The translations under genes and the position numbers were made by a program. A DNA stretch of 39,221 bases from Armatimonadota bacterium. Lineage in GTDB: Bacteria; Armatimonadota; Zipacnadia; UBA1398; JAKPQA01. The notes beneath the pieces are model-generated. The model did not search any database. It was not told the DNA's origin and was given only the letters and a program-made list of their open reading frames with translations. Location: assembly GCA_029547025.1 (NCBI GenBank), contig JAKPQA010000215.1, forward strand, positions 1 to 39,221. Direction: 5' to 3'. Shown piece by piece: positions 31,675 to 39,221 of this stretch (the first letter of the stretch is position 1; the number at the start of each line of letters is the position of its first letter).

Positions 31675-34600
31675 CTACCGTGCACCGTGGAACACGTAGC
31701 AATAGATGCTCCCCGGCGGCATGCCGCCGGGGACGCCGCCCGTCTGGGCATCCACGCGGAACTCTCCCGCGCGGAGTGCTCCCGCCGGTACGTCGACCGA
31801 CTCCGGCTGGATTCGCGTCTCGCTGCGGTTGCTGTCCCTTGGGTCGCCGGTGAGTCTATGGAGCTCGATCCGCTGAACCGAGGCGAACGGCATCTTCAGC
31901 AAGACGGGCGTCGACCCGTCGCCGAAGCTGGCGCCGTCGTGGTTCCCGTCGAGCTTGCGTGAGAGCACGAACACCGACCACCGGTCACCATCGCGAAACG
32001 CGTAGGCGCCGACCAGTGGGTACGAGGCCTCACCCATTCTCAGCGTCGGCGTCGAATCGGCACCGACCCACACCATATCGCCCGAGGCAAAACGGTTCCG
32101 CAGGGCCAGGGCCTGCCAGCCCGGGCAGGGGCGAAAACCCTCCGAGAACCCGGTGTGGCTGTTCCAGTACTGCCCCTGGCCATAGCCCAGGAAGCCTTGA
32201 TAGGTCCAGCCAAGTGCGTAGGCGCCGAGCCAGGCGTCGAGCGCAGCCACGCCCATGGCCAGACTCTTGCCGTACCGCTCATTCACCTCAACCTGCTCGG
32301 CGTTGCCTTGGCCGGGGAGGGTGTAGCCGCTGGGGCCGCTCTCGTAGGCGGCCAAGTCGTAGGCGTGCCCGGCCGCGGCCATCTCATCGCGGACCTTCTG
32401 CCACTCCCCGAACTCGGCGCCGCCTCCAGTCTGGAACGCCAGCAGAGTGGCCTGCACGCCATGATCGTCGAAAGTGCTGCTGGAGGCATCGCCGGTCTCC
32501 CACTTTGGCCCGACATAGTTCGCGTGGGCGAGAACGTCGGCCTGTGGGCACTCGAGCATGGCCTCCTCACCGTAGGTCAGCATCCGGCCGTTGATGTCCC
32601 GCCGGACATACCCGTCGCCGAGCGCGAAGCGGATGCGGCCGGCGAGCTTCTGCTGCTGCCAGTAGGGACTGCGCTGCATGTTCTCGATGAGGTAGCGGGC
32701 GAACATGCCGTACTCCTGCCCGCCCTGCCAGACGGCGTTGCGGGTGCGGAAACCGAGCCAGTCCTCGAACACACCGTTGTGCCAGGTCTCGTTCCCGAAC
32801 TCGATGATGAGCTCGCGGAACTCGTCGATCCACGGCGTGCCGGTGCCGCGCTGCCGAAAGCGGCGGAAGGCCCAAGGCTTGGTCTCTGGTGAGTCCGCCG
32901 CGGGGTCATAGGGCGCGGCGAGGTACTCCACCAGCGCCAGCCAGTCATCCTCATCATGCAGAATGTGCTGAATCACGATCCACGGCACCACCCGCTGCGT
33001 CGGATCGGGGCCAGTGAGCCGACAGAACTCGAGGAGCTGCGGCATGGTCATGTCGACGGTCCCGCTGATACTCGTGGACCAGTCGGGCCGCACCTGCGAG
33101 TTGCCATACCAGCTGAGCAGGTGGTCCATGGTCGAATCGCGCGCCAGTACCCAGCACCGTTGCATGCCCTTCGGACCGGCGGGGGGCGACGCGGCCTTCA
33201 GCTCGTCGAGCACGGTTGCGTTCGGCACGTACGGCTTGGTGGCATCCTCTGGCCGGTCGACGCGCGCGATGCGGCAGTTGTCCATCCAGAGCGTGCCGGG
33301 GCCGGTGAAGGTGAATGTGTGACCGAAGTGCCACGGGTCCGCCGGCCGCTCGGGGCCATCGAACTCGCAGGTGTACTCCGCCCACTGGTTGGTGACGCCG
33401 AAGTGGTGTGAGATGCCGGGGTATCCCTGGCCGTAGGAGAACCGGACGGCTCCGCCATTGGCCAGCCCCTCCTGGCGCAGCCAGACACTCAAGCGATAAT
33501 GCCTCCCCGGCTCGAGCTGGCCGTACCAGATCGACTCGCCGCCATGGTCGGTGCCGATGAACACGATCTGGTTGATGGAGGCTTCCTCGGCCACGAGCGC
33601 ATCGACCTGGAGGCACGTCTCGCCAGGATCGACCATGGCCTCGGGAAGTGGCTGTGGGTGTGGCACGAGGGAGAAGCGCACCTGGCCGGGCTCGCCGCGC
33701 CAGTGCCAGTTGGGCGAGTCCATGGGATTCCCGATGCCGCGCACGCGCGGGTGGGTGTACCTCATGTCGTAGCTGCCGAAGCGGCGCTCCACGACGACGT
33801 AGTCGAACGGCTCGATCCGGGGCCCGCCATCGACCACGTAGACGCGGTTCTCCTGCTTCGCCAGCGGCGCGGTGGAGCGCTTGAGCCGGTAGCCGGCGAC
33901 ACCCGCCGACGGGCTTGGGATCCAGCTCAGTGTGATGCAACCGTCGCCGGCAACCGCGGTCAGTCCAGTGGGGGGCGCCGGCTTCTCAGCTTTCGGCTGC
34001 TCCGACGGGTTGAGCACCCAGCGACGCACGTCGCTGCGCCCTCGGGCATCGGTGACCCGCAGCAGGAGGGGCGTGTTGGCTGCCGCCGTCTCGGTGGCGA
34101 TGCCCTCGATCACGCCCGTGGCCGGATCGAGCTGCAGCCCTGCCGGTGGGGCTCCGGTCCGTCCGTTGTCATCGATCACGGTCCATACGAACGGCGGCTG
34201 CCCGCCCGCGGTCTTCGGCTCGAACCGGAGGCCTTCGCCCTGGCGGATCTCGGGGAAGCGGTCATCGCTGGAAGATACCAGGATATGCGGCGGAGTGTCG
34301 ACGCCAGCCTGCGGCGTCGCACTGACCTCATCGGCCAGCTCGGACTCCTGCCCATCGGCCGTGACGGCAACCACGCTGTACCAGTAGGTGCGGCCGTTCT
34401 CGATACCCGAAGCATCTGTGGCACGCAGGTTCCCGCCACGGATCCAACCATTCGGGTAAACGTCGCCGTACCGGGTAACCACCCAGCCCCCGTCCGGGAA
34501 ACCTGGACTACCCTCGGGAACTACCTGCGTCCGTCCGGCCAGCACGACGTGGTCTGCCAAGGCCATGTCGAGGTACCCGTCGCGGACGGGCAAGGGCGCG

Positions 34601-34992
34601 CCATCGGCGCCGACGATGCGGTAGATGCGCAGATCAGCCCCGCTGAGAAACCCACTGCCCCACAAGTCCCACCATGAGACCCCGCCGCCATCGATCTCGA
34701 ACCAGTTCGGCCCGCAGGCCGTGACCCGGTGTAGGTTCTTCCAGTAAACGGGTTCATTGCCCGGGTTGATAACGAAGTTGTTCGCCGCCCACTGGATGGC
34801 GCCGCAGCCGCCGTAGTTGTTGGCTCCGAGCGGGGGTACCTTGTCAGCCGGCCGCAGCACGGTACCGGTAACCCTGAACGCCGCGGGAGCGAACGGGTCA
34901 GCGTCCTGTGCGCGCCCGGGTGCCATGAGGCCGGCGATGGCGCAGCCCATGACCATCGCGGACGCGGCCATGGCCCGTCGCGATCGGTGCAT
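31675..34992 (-). CDS. Large secreted multidomain protein with GH-A-type catalytic domain
   Basis: A 1105-aa exported protein. A signal peptide (MAASAMVMGCAIAGLMAPGRA) follows a short basic start at 34992; GAGAGGAT lies ~12 nt upstream. In order I see an N-terminal beta region, a fibronectin-III-like segment (~165-230, RTYWYSVVAVTADGQESELA), a putative Ig-like He_PIG segment (LQLDPATGVIEGIATE, ~285-300), a second FN3-like segment (PPTGLTAVAGDGCITLSW), a CBM-like beta-sandwich (~430-590) and a catalytic part with FGNETWHNG (acid/base Glu ~733) and AAYESGPSGY (candidate nucleophile Glu ~883). This pair fits a retaining clan GH-A glycosidase. A small beta domain ends the protein. Substrate is unknown. 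It is downstream of and likely co-transcribed with the amidohydrolase (57-bp gap). Confidence 0.8.
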   Translation of the reverse strand: MHRSRRAMAASAMVMGCAIAGLMAPGRAQDADPFAPAAFRVTGTVLRPADKVPPLGANNYGGCGAIQWAANNFVINPGNEPVYWKNLHRVTACGPNWFEIDGGGVSWWDLWGSGFLSGADLRIYRIVGADGAPLPVRDGYLDMALADHVVLAGRTQVVPEGSPGFPDGGWVVTRYGDVYPNGWIRGGNLRATDASGIENGRTYWYSVVAVTADGQESELADEVSATPQAGVDTPPHILVSSSDDRFPEIRQGEGLRFEPKTAGGQPPFVWTVIDDNGRTGAPPAGLQLDPATGVIEGIATETAAANTPLLLRVTDARGRSDVRRWVLNPSEQPKAEKPAPPTGLTAVAGDGCITLSWIPSPSAGVAGYRLKRSTAPLAKQENRVYVVDGGPRIEPFDYVVVERRFGSYDMRYTHPRVRGIGNPMDSPNWHWRGEPGQVRFSLVPHPQPLPEAMVDPGETCLQVDALVAEEASINQIVFIGTDHGGESIWYGQLEPGRHYRLSVWLRQEGLANGGAVRFSYGQGYPGISHHFGVTNQWAEYTCEFDGPERPADPWHFGHTFTFTGPGTLWMDNCRIARVDRPEDATKPYVPNATVLDELKAASPPAGPKGMQRCWVLARDSTMDHLLSWYGNSQVRPDWSTSISGTVDMTMPQLLEFCRLTGPDPTQRVVPWIVIQHILHDEDDWLALVEYLAAPYDPAADSPETKPWAFRRFRQRGTGTPWIDEFRELIIEFGNETWHNGVFEDWLGFRTRNAVWQGGQEYGMFARYLIENMQRSPYWQQQKLAGRIRFALGDGYVRRDINGRMLTYGEEAMLECPQADVLAHANYVGPKWETGDASSSTFDDHGVQATLLAFQTGGGAEFGEWQKVRDEMAAAGHAYDLAAYESGPSGYTLPGQGNAEQVEVNERYGKSLAMGVAALDAWLGAYALGWTYQGFLGYGQGQYWNSHTGFSEGFRPCPGWQALALRNRFASGDMVWVGADSTPTLRMGEASYPLVGAYAFRDGDRWSVFVLSRKLDGNHDGASFGDGSTPVLLKMPFASVQRIELHRLTGDPRDSNRSETRIQPESVDVPAGALRAGEFRVDAQTGGVPGGMPPGSIYCYVFHGAR

Positions 34993-35049
34993 ATGCGATC
35001 ACATCCTCTCGGTGGAGGGGTAGGTGGGTCCTGACACCGCTCCCTGAAA

Positions 35050-36252
35050 TCATCCGCGCTCGAAGCACTGCTCGACATTGCCCGACATCAGGCGCTCGGC
35101 TAGCCTCTCGGCCAAGGCTGCCGAACACAACCCGTCGCTCACGCGCTCGCTCAGCACGTGCGCCAGCACATGCTCCCACGCCATACGTGCACCGTAGGCC
35201 TCCTCGCCGGTCCAGCAGTCGTCGCCCCACAGGATCCGGTCGGCCGACGGCGCCACATCGAGATACTCGTGGAGCGCCCGCACAGCCGCAGTGGTGGAGA
35301 TCAGCGGCAGCCAGCACAGGTCGGCGCGCACATTGTGGTAGTTGTGCAGGAGCCCACCGATCTCGTCGACCCAAGGGTAGCCGCAGTGGAAGAGGTCGAA
35401 GACCGTGGTCGGGTAGGCGGCGATGACCGGCTCGAACAGCATCGGCCGGCTGCCACGCAGGATCCCGAGCCCCAGGTGCACCTGCACAGGCAGGCTCAGA
35501 CGGCCCGCGATCAGGCAGATGCGGTGGAAGACCACGTCGCCGAAGGCCTGCGCGTCCTCCGGGCTCACCGACGACGCCCCACGGCCGAAGGCGCGCCCAG
35601 CGGCCTCCATATCGGGTTGGTCGAAGGCGACCGTGCGGTCGTAGGCCAGGGCCGACTTGATGGCCACGCAGCCACGGGCCACGGCGGCCTCGATGGCAGC
35701 TTCCAGCGCCGCCAGGTACTCCTCGAGCGTCGCAGGTGAGAAGCCCTCGCGCCAGGGCGTGCCTCCGTTGTGGTCCGTGACACCCGGCCCGTGGCCCATC
35801 ACCCACGAGTTGATGCGGTAGGCCGGGCGGAACAGATCTGGGCGGTCCAGGTCGCTACCGGGGTCCCAGTAGGAGTCCTGGACGGCGAACCGGTACCGGC
35901 AACGCTGCGAGAGCAGCCGGAAGTGGTGCCCGGGATCCTCGTGGGCCGCCACCATGGCCTCGGAGATGGCATTCCAGCTCGCCACGGTGATCTCGCCGTG
36001 CCCGTAGAGCTCGGCCACTGCCTTCGAGAGCCAGACGAAGTAGGTGTTGGCGCCGATCTGATCGATGTACGACTGGCGCTCCGCGGCCGTCTGGCCCACG
36101 GGGACGCCGCACCAGCCGGCGTAGCTCAAGTTCAGCAGCCGATCGAGGCTCAGACCATTGTGCTGGTCGGCTTGCATGTGGTGGCAGTGGCTGCTGGCTG
36201 CGGGGAGCTGCCGCAGATACCCGAGCCAGCCCTCAACCCCGTCCCGGCTCAT
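35050..36252 (-). CDS. Amidohydrolase-superfamily protein
   Basis: A 400-aa amidohydrolase. I chose the ATG at 36252, seven bases after GGAGG, over the GTG at 36255. Metal-site residues are visible: SSHCHHM (His22, His24), the Lys in VAIKSALAYDR (~190), VQVHLGLG (~255), FDLFHCGYPWVDE (~285) and ILWGDDCW (Asp ~345). The layout matches the TIM-barrel amidohydrolase-2/uronate-isomerase-like groups; substrate unknown. It is divergent from the FAD oxidoreductase gene (260-bp gap containing a dispersed repeat) and precedes the large secreted glycosidase on the same strand, so the two probably form an operon. Confidence 0.85.
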   Translation of the reverse strand: MSRDGVEGWLGYLRQLPAASSHCHHMQADQHNGLSLDRLLNLSYAGWCGVPVGQTAAERQSYIDQIGANTYFVWLSKAVAELYGHGEITVASWNAISEAMVAAHEDPGHHFRLLSQRCRYRFAVQDSYWDPGSDLDRPDLFRPAYRINSWVMGHGPGVTDHNGGTPWREGFSPATLEEYLAALEAAIEAAVARGCVAIKSALAYDRTVAFDQPDMEAAGRAFGRGASSVSPEDAQAFGDVVFHRICLIAGRLSLPVQVHLGLGILRGSRPMLFEPVIAAYPTTVFDLFHCGYPWVDEIGGLLHNYHNVRADLCWLPLISTTAAVRALHEYLDVAPSADRILWGDDCWTGEEAYGARMAWEHVLAHVLSERVSDGLCSAALAERLAERLMSGNVEQCFERG

Positions 36253-36352
36253 CACAGGCCCTCCTTGGTGGTGAGTGCACGGCTGACGTTCGGTGGGTCA
36301 CGGCGGAGGGCCTGCGCGGAGGCACCGCCCGCGCCACCCTTTAGCCCCCGTC

Positions 36353-36382
36353 GGCCCTGAGCCTGTCGAAGGGAGGAGTGCG
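36353..36382 (+). repeat. Dispersed short repeat, copy 2
   Basis: GGCCCTGAGCCTGTCGAAGG then GAGGAGTGCG matches copy 1 (1074-1102) in all but one base of core plus flank. It lies in the gap between the divergent amidohydrolase and FAD-oxidoreductase genes, so it may overlap their promoters. The other copies are downstream of genes, so the context differs. Confidence 0.65.
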
Positions 36383-36512
36383 TGGTGGTCGGCGGCGGGC
36401 GCGTTACGATTGGGCAAGACGGGCGCCGAGGCGGCCTTGGCGAGAAGGTCCCGAGGCCCTTGCCGGACAACTCGTCACGCGGCACCGGCACGTCTCGCCC
36501 TGGAGGTCCGCC

Positions 36513-37898
36513 ATGATCGAAACCGTGATCCAGCCCGAGCAGGATGTCCCCGTGATCGCCGACGTCGATGTGTGTGTGATCGGCGGTGGTCCAGGCGGCC
36601 TTCCGGCGGCCCTGGCGTCGGCGCGGCAGGGCGCCAGCACGCTCCTCGTTGAGATGCAGGGCTTCTTCGGCGGCATGGCCACGGCGGGGCAGATCGGGCC
36701 CATCCTGGGCCACACCGCGAGCCGGAGCCACACGCCGGTTATCGGCGGCATCCCCCAGGAGATCTGCCAGCGGATGGCCGACATGGGCCATGCGTGGGAG
36801 TGGGGGCGGGCGCTCCAGTTCTGGGGCATACCGTTTCACTCTGAGGGCCTGAAGATCGTTGCCGACCGAATGGTCAAGGAGGCCGGAGTGGATCCCCTGT
36901 TCCACGCGCTGTTCGTGGACGCCATCGTCACCGACGAAGGCCTCATGACCCATGCGGTCATCGAGAGCAAGTCGGGCCGGCATGCCATCAGGGCGAGAGT
37001 CTTCGTCGATGCCACGGGTGATGCCGATGTGGCATACCGCGCGGGCGCCGAGTGCACCAAGGGTCGACCCGCGGACGAGATGCCCATGAGCATGGGCAGC
37101 ATGTTCCGCTTCGGCGGCATGGCCTCGGTGCCCGAACCCGTGCAGACGGCCATGGTCGAGACCATGCGCGAAGCCATCCGCACGGGCGCGCTCAACCTCT
37201 ACGGCGCCGGGCTGGGCTGCCTTGGGTCCACCACGCGCGAAGACGAGCGCACGGCCAACATCACGCGGGTGCCCGGCGACCCTACCGACGTCTGGGACCT
37301 GACTCGCGCCGAGCTGGCGACCCGCGAGCTTGCCTGGCGCGTTCTCGACCTCTGGCGGTCCGTCCCAGGGGCCGAGGGACTCTATCTCGTCTCGACACCG
37401 GCGCACGTCGGCTTGCGGGAGTCTCGCCAGATCGTCGGCGAGCAACGGCTCACAGGCGAAGATGTCATCGAAGGCCGCAAGCGCTCTGACGCCATTGCCC
37501 GGTGTGGCTACTGGATCGACATTCACTGCCCGCGAGGCCTGGTGGACGGCGGAAGTGTGCATCTGTGCTCCACCGCGTGCACGAAGCGCGACTGCTACAT
37601 GCTGACCGACTTCGCCGACCAACTGCCGACGGAGCTGTATCCGCCCGATGACGACTGGTTCGACATCCCCTACGGCTGCCTCGTACCGCAGTACGTCGAT
37701 GGTCTCCTGGTCTCTGGGCGATGCATCTCGGCGGACCACCAGGCCATGGCAGCCACACGGGTGATGGGCACGTGCATGGCCATTGGGGAAGCCGCCGGGA
37801 CTGCCGCCGCGCTGGCCGCAATGGGCGAGCGGCAGCCCAGGCAGGTGGACGTCGACGAGCTACGCGAGACGCTAATCGCGGCCGGCGCGCTGGTGTAG
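36513..37898 (+). CDS. FAD-dependent oxidoreductase (FAD_oxidored family)
   Basis: A 461-aa flavoprotein. ATG at 36513 follows GGAGG by 6 nt; the longer frame from 36378 adds a low-complexity Arg-rich tail. The dinucleotide-binding motif DVCVIGGGPGGLPAALASAR (GGGPGG 24-29) is followed by EMQGFFGGMATAGQIGPILG and the second FAD-contact segment VFVDATGDADVAYRAGAE (~165-182). PAHVGLRESRQIVGEQRLTG (~290-310) and CISADHQAMAATRVMGTCMA near the end are typical of the FAD_oxidored group. These proteins are often encoded beside glycosidases, but substrates are rarely known. It has no signal peptide. It is convergent to the GH29-like gene (28-bp gap). Confidence 0.88.
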   Translation: MIETVIQPEQDVPVIADVDVCVIGGGPGGLPAALASARQGASTLLVEMQGFFGGMATAGQIGPILGHTASRSHTPVIGGIPQEICQRMADMGHAWEWGRALQFWGIPFHSEGLKIVADRMVKEAGVDPLFHALFVDAIVTDEGLMTHAVIESKSGRHAIRARVFVDATGDADVAYRAGAECTKGRPADEMPMSMGSMFRFGGMASVPEPVQTAMVETMREAIRTGALNLYGAGLGCLGSTTREDERTANITRVPGDPTDVWDLTRAELATRELAWRVLDLWRSVPGAEGLYLVSTPAHVGLRESRQIVGEQRLTGEDVIEGRKRSDAIARCGYWIDIHCPRGLVDGGSVHLCSTACTKRDCYMLTDFADQLPTELYPPDDDWFDIPYGCLVPQYVDGLLVSGRCISADHQAMAATRVMGTCMAIGEAAGTAAALAAMGERQPRQVDVDELRETLIAAGALV

Positions 37899-37926
37899 GC
37901 AGGGCGGCACTCGTCCTGACCAGCCC

Positions 37927-39221
37927 CTACTCGTATGCCTCCAGTTCGGCGATGGCCATCTGTACACCCTCCTGGTCCGGTCCGTCGGGCTTGACGGCCT
38001 CGACCCGGATGTAGCGGACCGGCGAGCCGTCGAGCGCGTGCTCCATCCGCCCGCCCATGCAGTCGGCCGCGTGCGCCACGGTGTTCCACGTGAAACCGTC
38101 CTCGGAGACATGCACCTTGTACTCAGTGGCCCATCCACCGCCGAAGTTGATGGCGACTCTCCGGATGGCGTAGGGCCGCTCGAGATCGACGTGGTACATC
38201 CATGCCCATTCATAGGCGCCCTGGGCCCAGGTCCAGGCATGCCCGTCGACACCGTACCTGGCGAAGGCGAAGCCTGACGCGATCAGCGAGTGCGTGCCAT
38301 CGGTGCTCAGCAGCTTCGCCGGCTTGTGCGTGGCCAGGTTGCCCGGCGGGATCGGCCGCAGATCGGGGGCGGGCGCCACCTGCTCATCGTTCAGCGGGGC
38401 CGCGAGGGTAATCTTGAGAATCGTGTCGATGGGATCGGCCTCCACATCACCGAGTGGTATGACAAGCTGACCACCATCCTGGCGGAACGGGATGGACACG
38501 TCCCGGTTCATCCACCGGACTTCGGTGGCCTTGGGACAGGGGAGCGCGATCGTCCCCTCCGCGGGCATCCCCGTCTTCCCGAACGGGTTCTCGAGCATGT
38601 GGATGTAGAGCGCTTCCCGCCCGAGGCTGACGGTGGTGTAGCCCCAGTCGGCATCGCGGATCGGACCAGGGCTCACGTTGGTGTAGGACTCGTAGAGTGG
38701 CGGAATGCCAGGCGGGCTGGCCCAGTCGGCCATAGCCATGTGCGCTTGGGCAACGACGGACTCGGCAAGCCGGCGGTACGGTGTGGCGATGGTCGGGCTG
38801 TGGTCCATGTTGGCCACGAACCCCTGGCCGATGACAGTGAGCTGGACGCGCAGGTACTCCTGCCAGTCCGGCATGATGCCCTTCGACGAGTCGAAGGCGG
38901 GATCGGCGATGAGCCGCCAGGTCTCCACGGGAACGCGCTTGGGCCACTTCAGTTCGAAAGGCCAGGTGGCCCAGATCCTGTCGCCCCACGCGCCCCAGCC
39001 CTCGACGCAGACCACATCCCAGTCGCCCTGGTAGAGCGTCTGCACGCCGTTGAGGACGATGACCGTCTCGGGACTCTGCACCCGGATCATGCTGTAGAGG
39101 GCATCCAGTGAGACGTAACCGTCGGGGTCGGGGCTCGCCCAGTCAAACCACAGGGCCGCGGGCTTGTAGCGGACCACGGCCTCCTCGACCATGCGGATCG
39201 CTCCGTTGTCGCCGCCGTGGT
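37927..39221 (-). CDS. Alpha-L-fucosidase-like GH29 protein with F5/8C domain (5'-truncated)
   Basis: The 3' part of a gene whose start lies beyond the right edge; the frame stays open to 39221 (reading HGGDNGAIRMVEEAVVRYKP). RYKPAALWFDWASPDPDGY carries the GH29 nucleophile Asp in the WFDW motif. Further barrel segments follow (WDVVCVEGWGAWGDRIWATW, GFVANMDHSPT). The last ~120 residues (RPYAIRRVAINFGGGWATEY, VRYIRVEAVKPDGPDQEG) look like an F5/8 type C (CBM32-type) module. GH29 enzymes release alpha-L-fucose. The acid/base residue and any signal peptide cannot be verified here. It is convergent to the FAD oxidoreductase. Confidence 0.8.
   Translation of the reverse strand, partial: HGGDNGAIRMVEEAVVRYKPAALWFDWASPDPDGYVSLDALYSMIRVQSPETVIVLNGVQTLYQGDWDVVCVEGWGAWGDRIWATWPFELKWPKRVPVETWRLIADPAFDSSKGIMPDWQEYLRVQLTVIGQGFVANMDHSPTIATPYRRLAESVVAQAHMAMADWASPPGIPPLYESYTNVSPGPIRDADWGYTTVSLGREALYIHMLENPFGKTGMPAEGTIALPCPKATEVRWMNRDVSIPFRQDGGQLVIPLGDVEADPIDTILKITLAAPLNDEQVAPAPDLRPIPPGNLATHKPAKLLSTDGTHSLIASGFAFARYGVDGHAWTWAQGAYEWAWMYHVDLERPYAIRRVAINFGGGWATEYKVHVSEDGFTWNTVAHAADCMGGRMEHALDGSPVRYIRVEAVKPDGPDQEGVQMAIAELEAYE

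Noticed and set aside
1-39221. tRNA, rRNA, transposase, phage or attachment sites
   Set aside because: Nothing with tRNA cloverleaf character, transposase motifs or phage structural genes was seen on either strand.

Overview
This GC-rich bacterial window joins a conserved housekeeping operon to a long accessory region of carbohydrate-processing genes. The order ffh, rpsP, KH-domain gene, ylqD, rimM, trmD, rplS, lepB, lepB, rnhB, yraN follows the Firmicutes-type layout, including the rarely discussed ylqD. The neighbouring genes are Tat-exported Gfo/Idh and creatininase-family proteins, UroD-like enzymes, several secreted glycosidases and a FAD_oxidored-family enzyme. That set is familiar from Armatimonadota and similar free-living, polysaccharide-degrading lineages. 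An Armatimonadota-like or other deep-branching Terrabacteria source is my inference; nothing in the window fixes the taxon.

Layout. Positions 1-995 hold a tandem array of a ~159-bp, highly palindromic repeat that is open to the left. A secreted SGNH hydrolase on the minus strand follows (1159-2448). A ~555-bp non-coding stretch (2449-3003) contains a likely promoter for the housekeeping operon (3004-9870). From 9878 on, genes switch strand often. They are a Tat-exported Gfo/Idh protein (-), a GH38 alpha-mannosidase (+), a creatininase-family protein (-), a secreted glycosidase-like protein (+), a secreted two-domain protein (+), a broken sensor gene (+), an XRE-type regulator (+), a metallophosphoesterase (-) and a zinc-type alcohol dehydrogenase/quinone reductase (-). 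Next is a tight plus-strand operon: UroD-like protein, 1051-aa secreted glycosidase-like protein, glucuronate-isomerase-like protein and DegT-family aminotransferase. Last come a 1105-aa multidomain secreted GH-A-like protein with an amidohydrolase (-), a FAD oxidoreductase (+) and a 5'-truncated GH29 fucosidase-like gene (-) at the right edge.

How it fits together. Secreted enzymes (GH38-like, GH29-like, GH-A-like and two unassigned glycosidase-like proteins, plus an SGNH esterase) could trim a complex glycan. Cytoplasmic oxidoreductases, an isomerase-like amidohydrolase and an aminotransferase could process the released sugars. Substrates cannot be read from the sequence.

The most unusual signals are three. 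(1) The repeat array: all six hairpins keep perfect 7-bp inner arms despite base changes, through compensatory substitutions. (2) An XRE/TPR-like regulator whose predicted promoter has a perfect inverted repeat in its spacer, placed directly after a sensor gene carrying both a stop and a frameshift. (3) The four-gene UroD-like / glycosidase / UxaC-like / DegT operon, a combination for which I know no described pathway.
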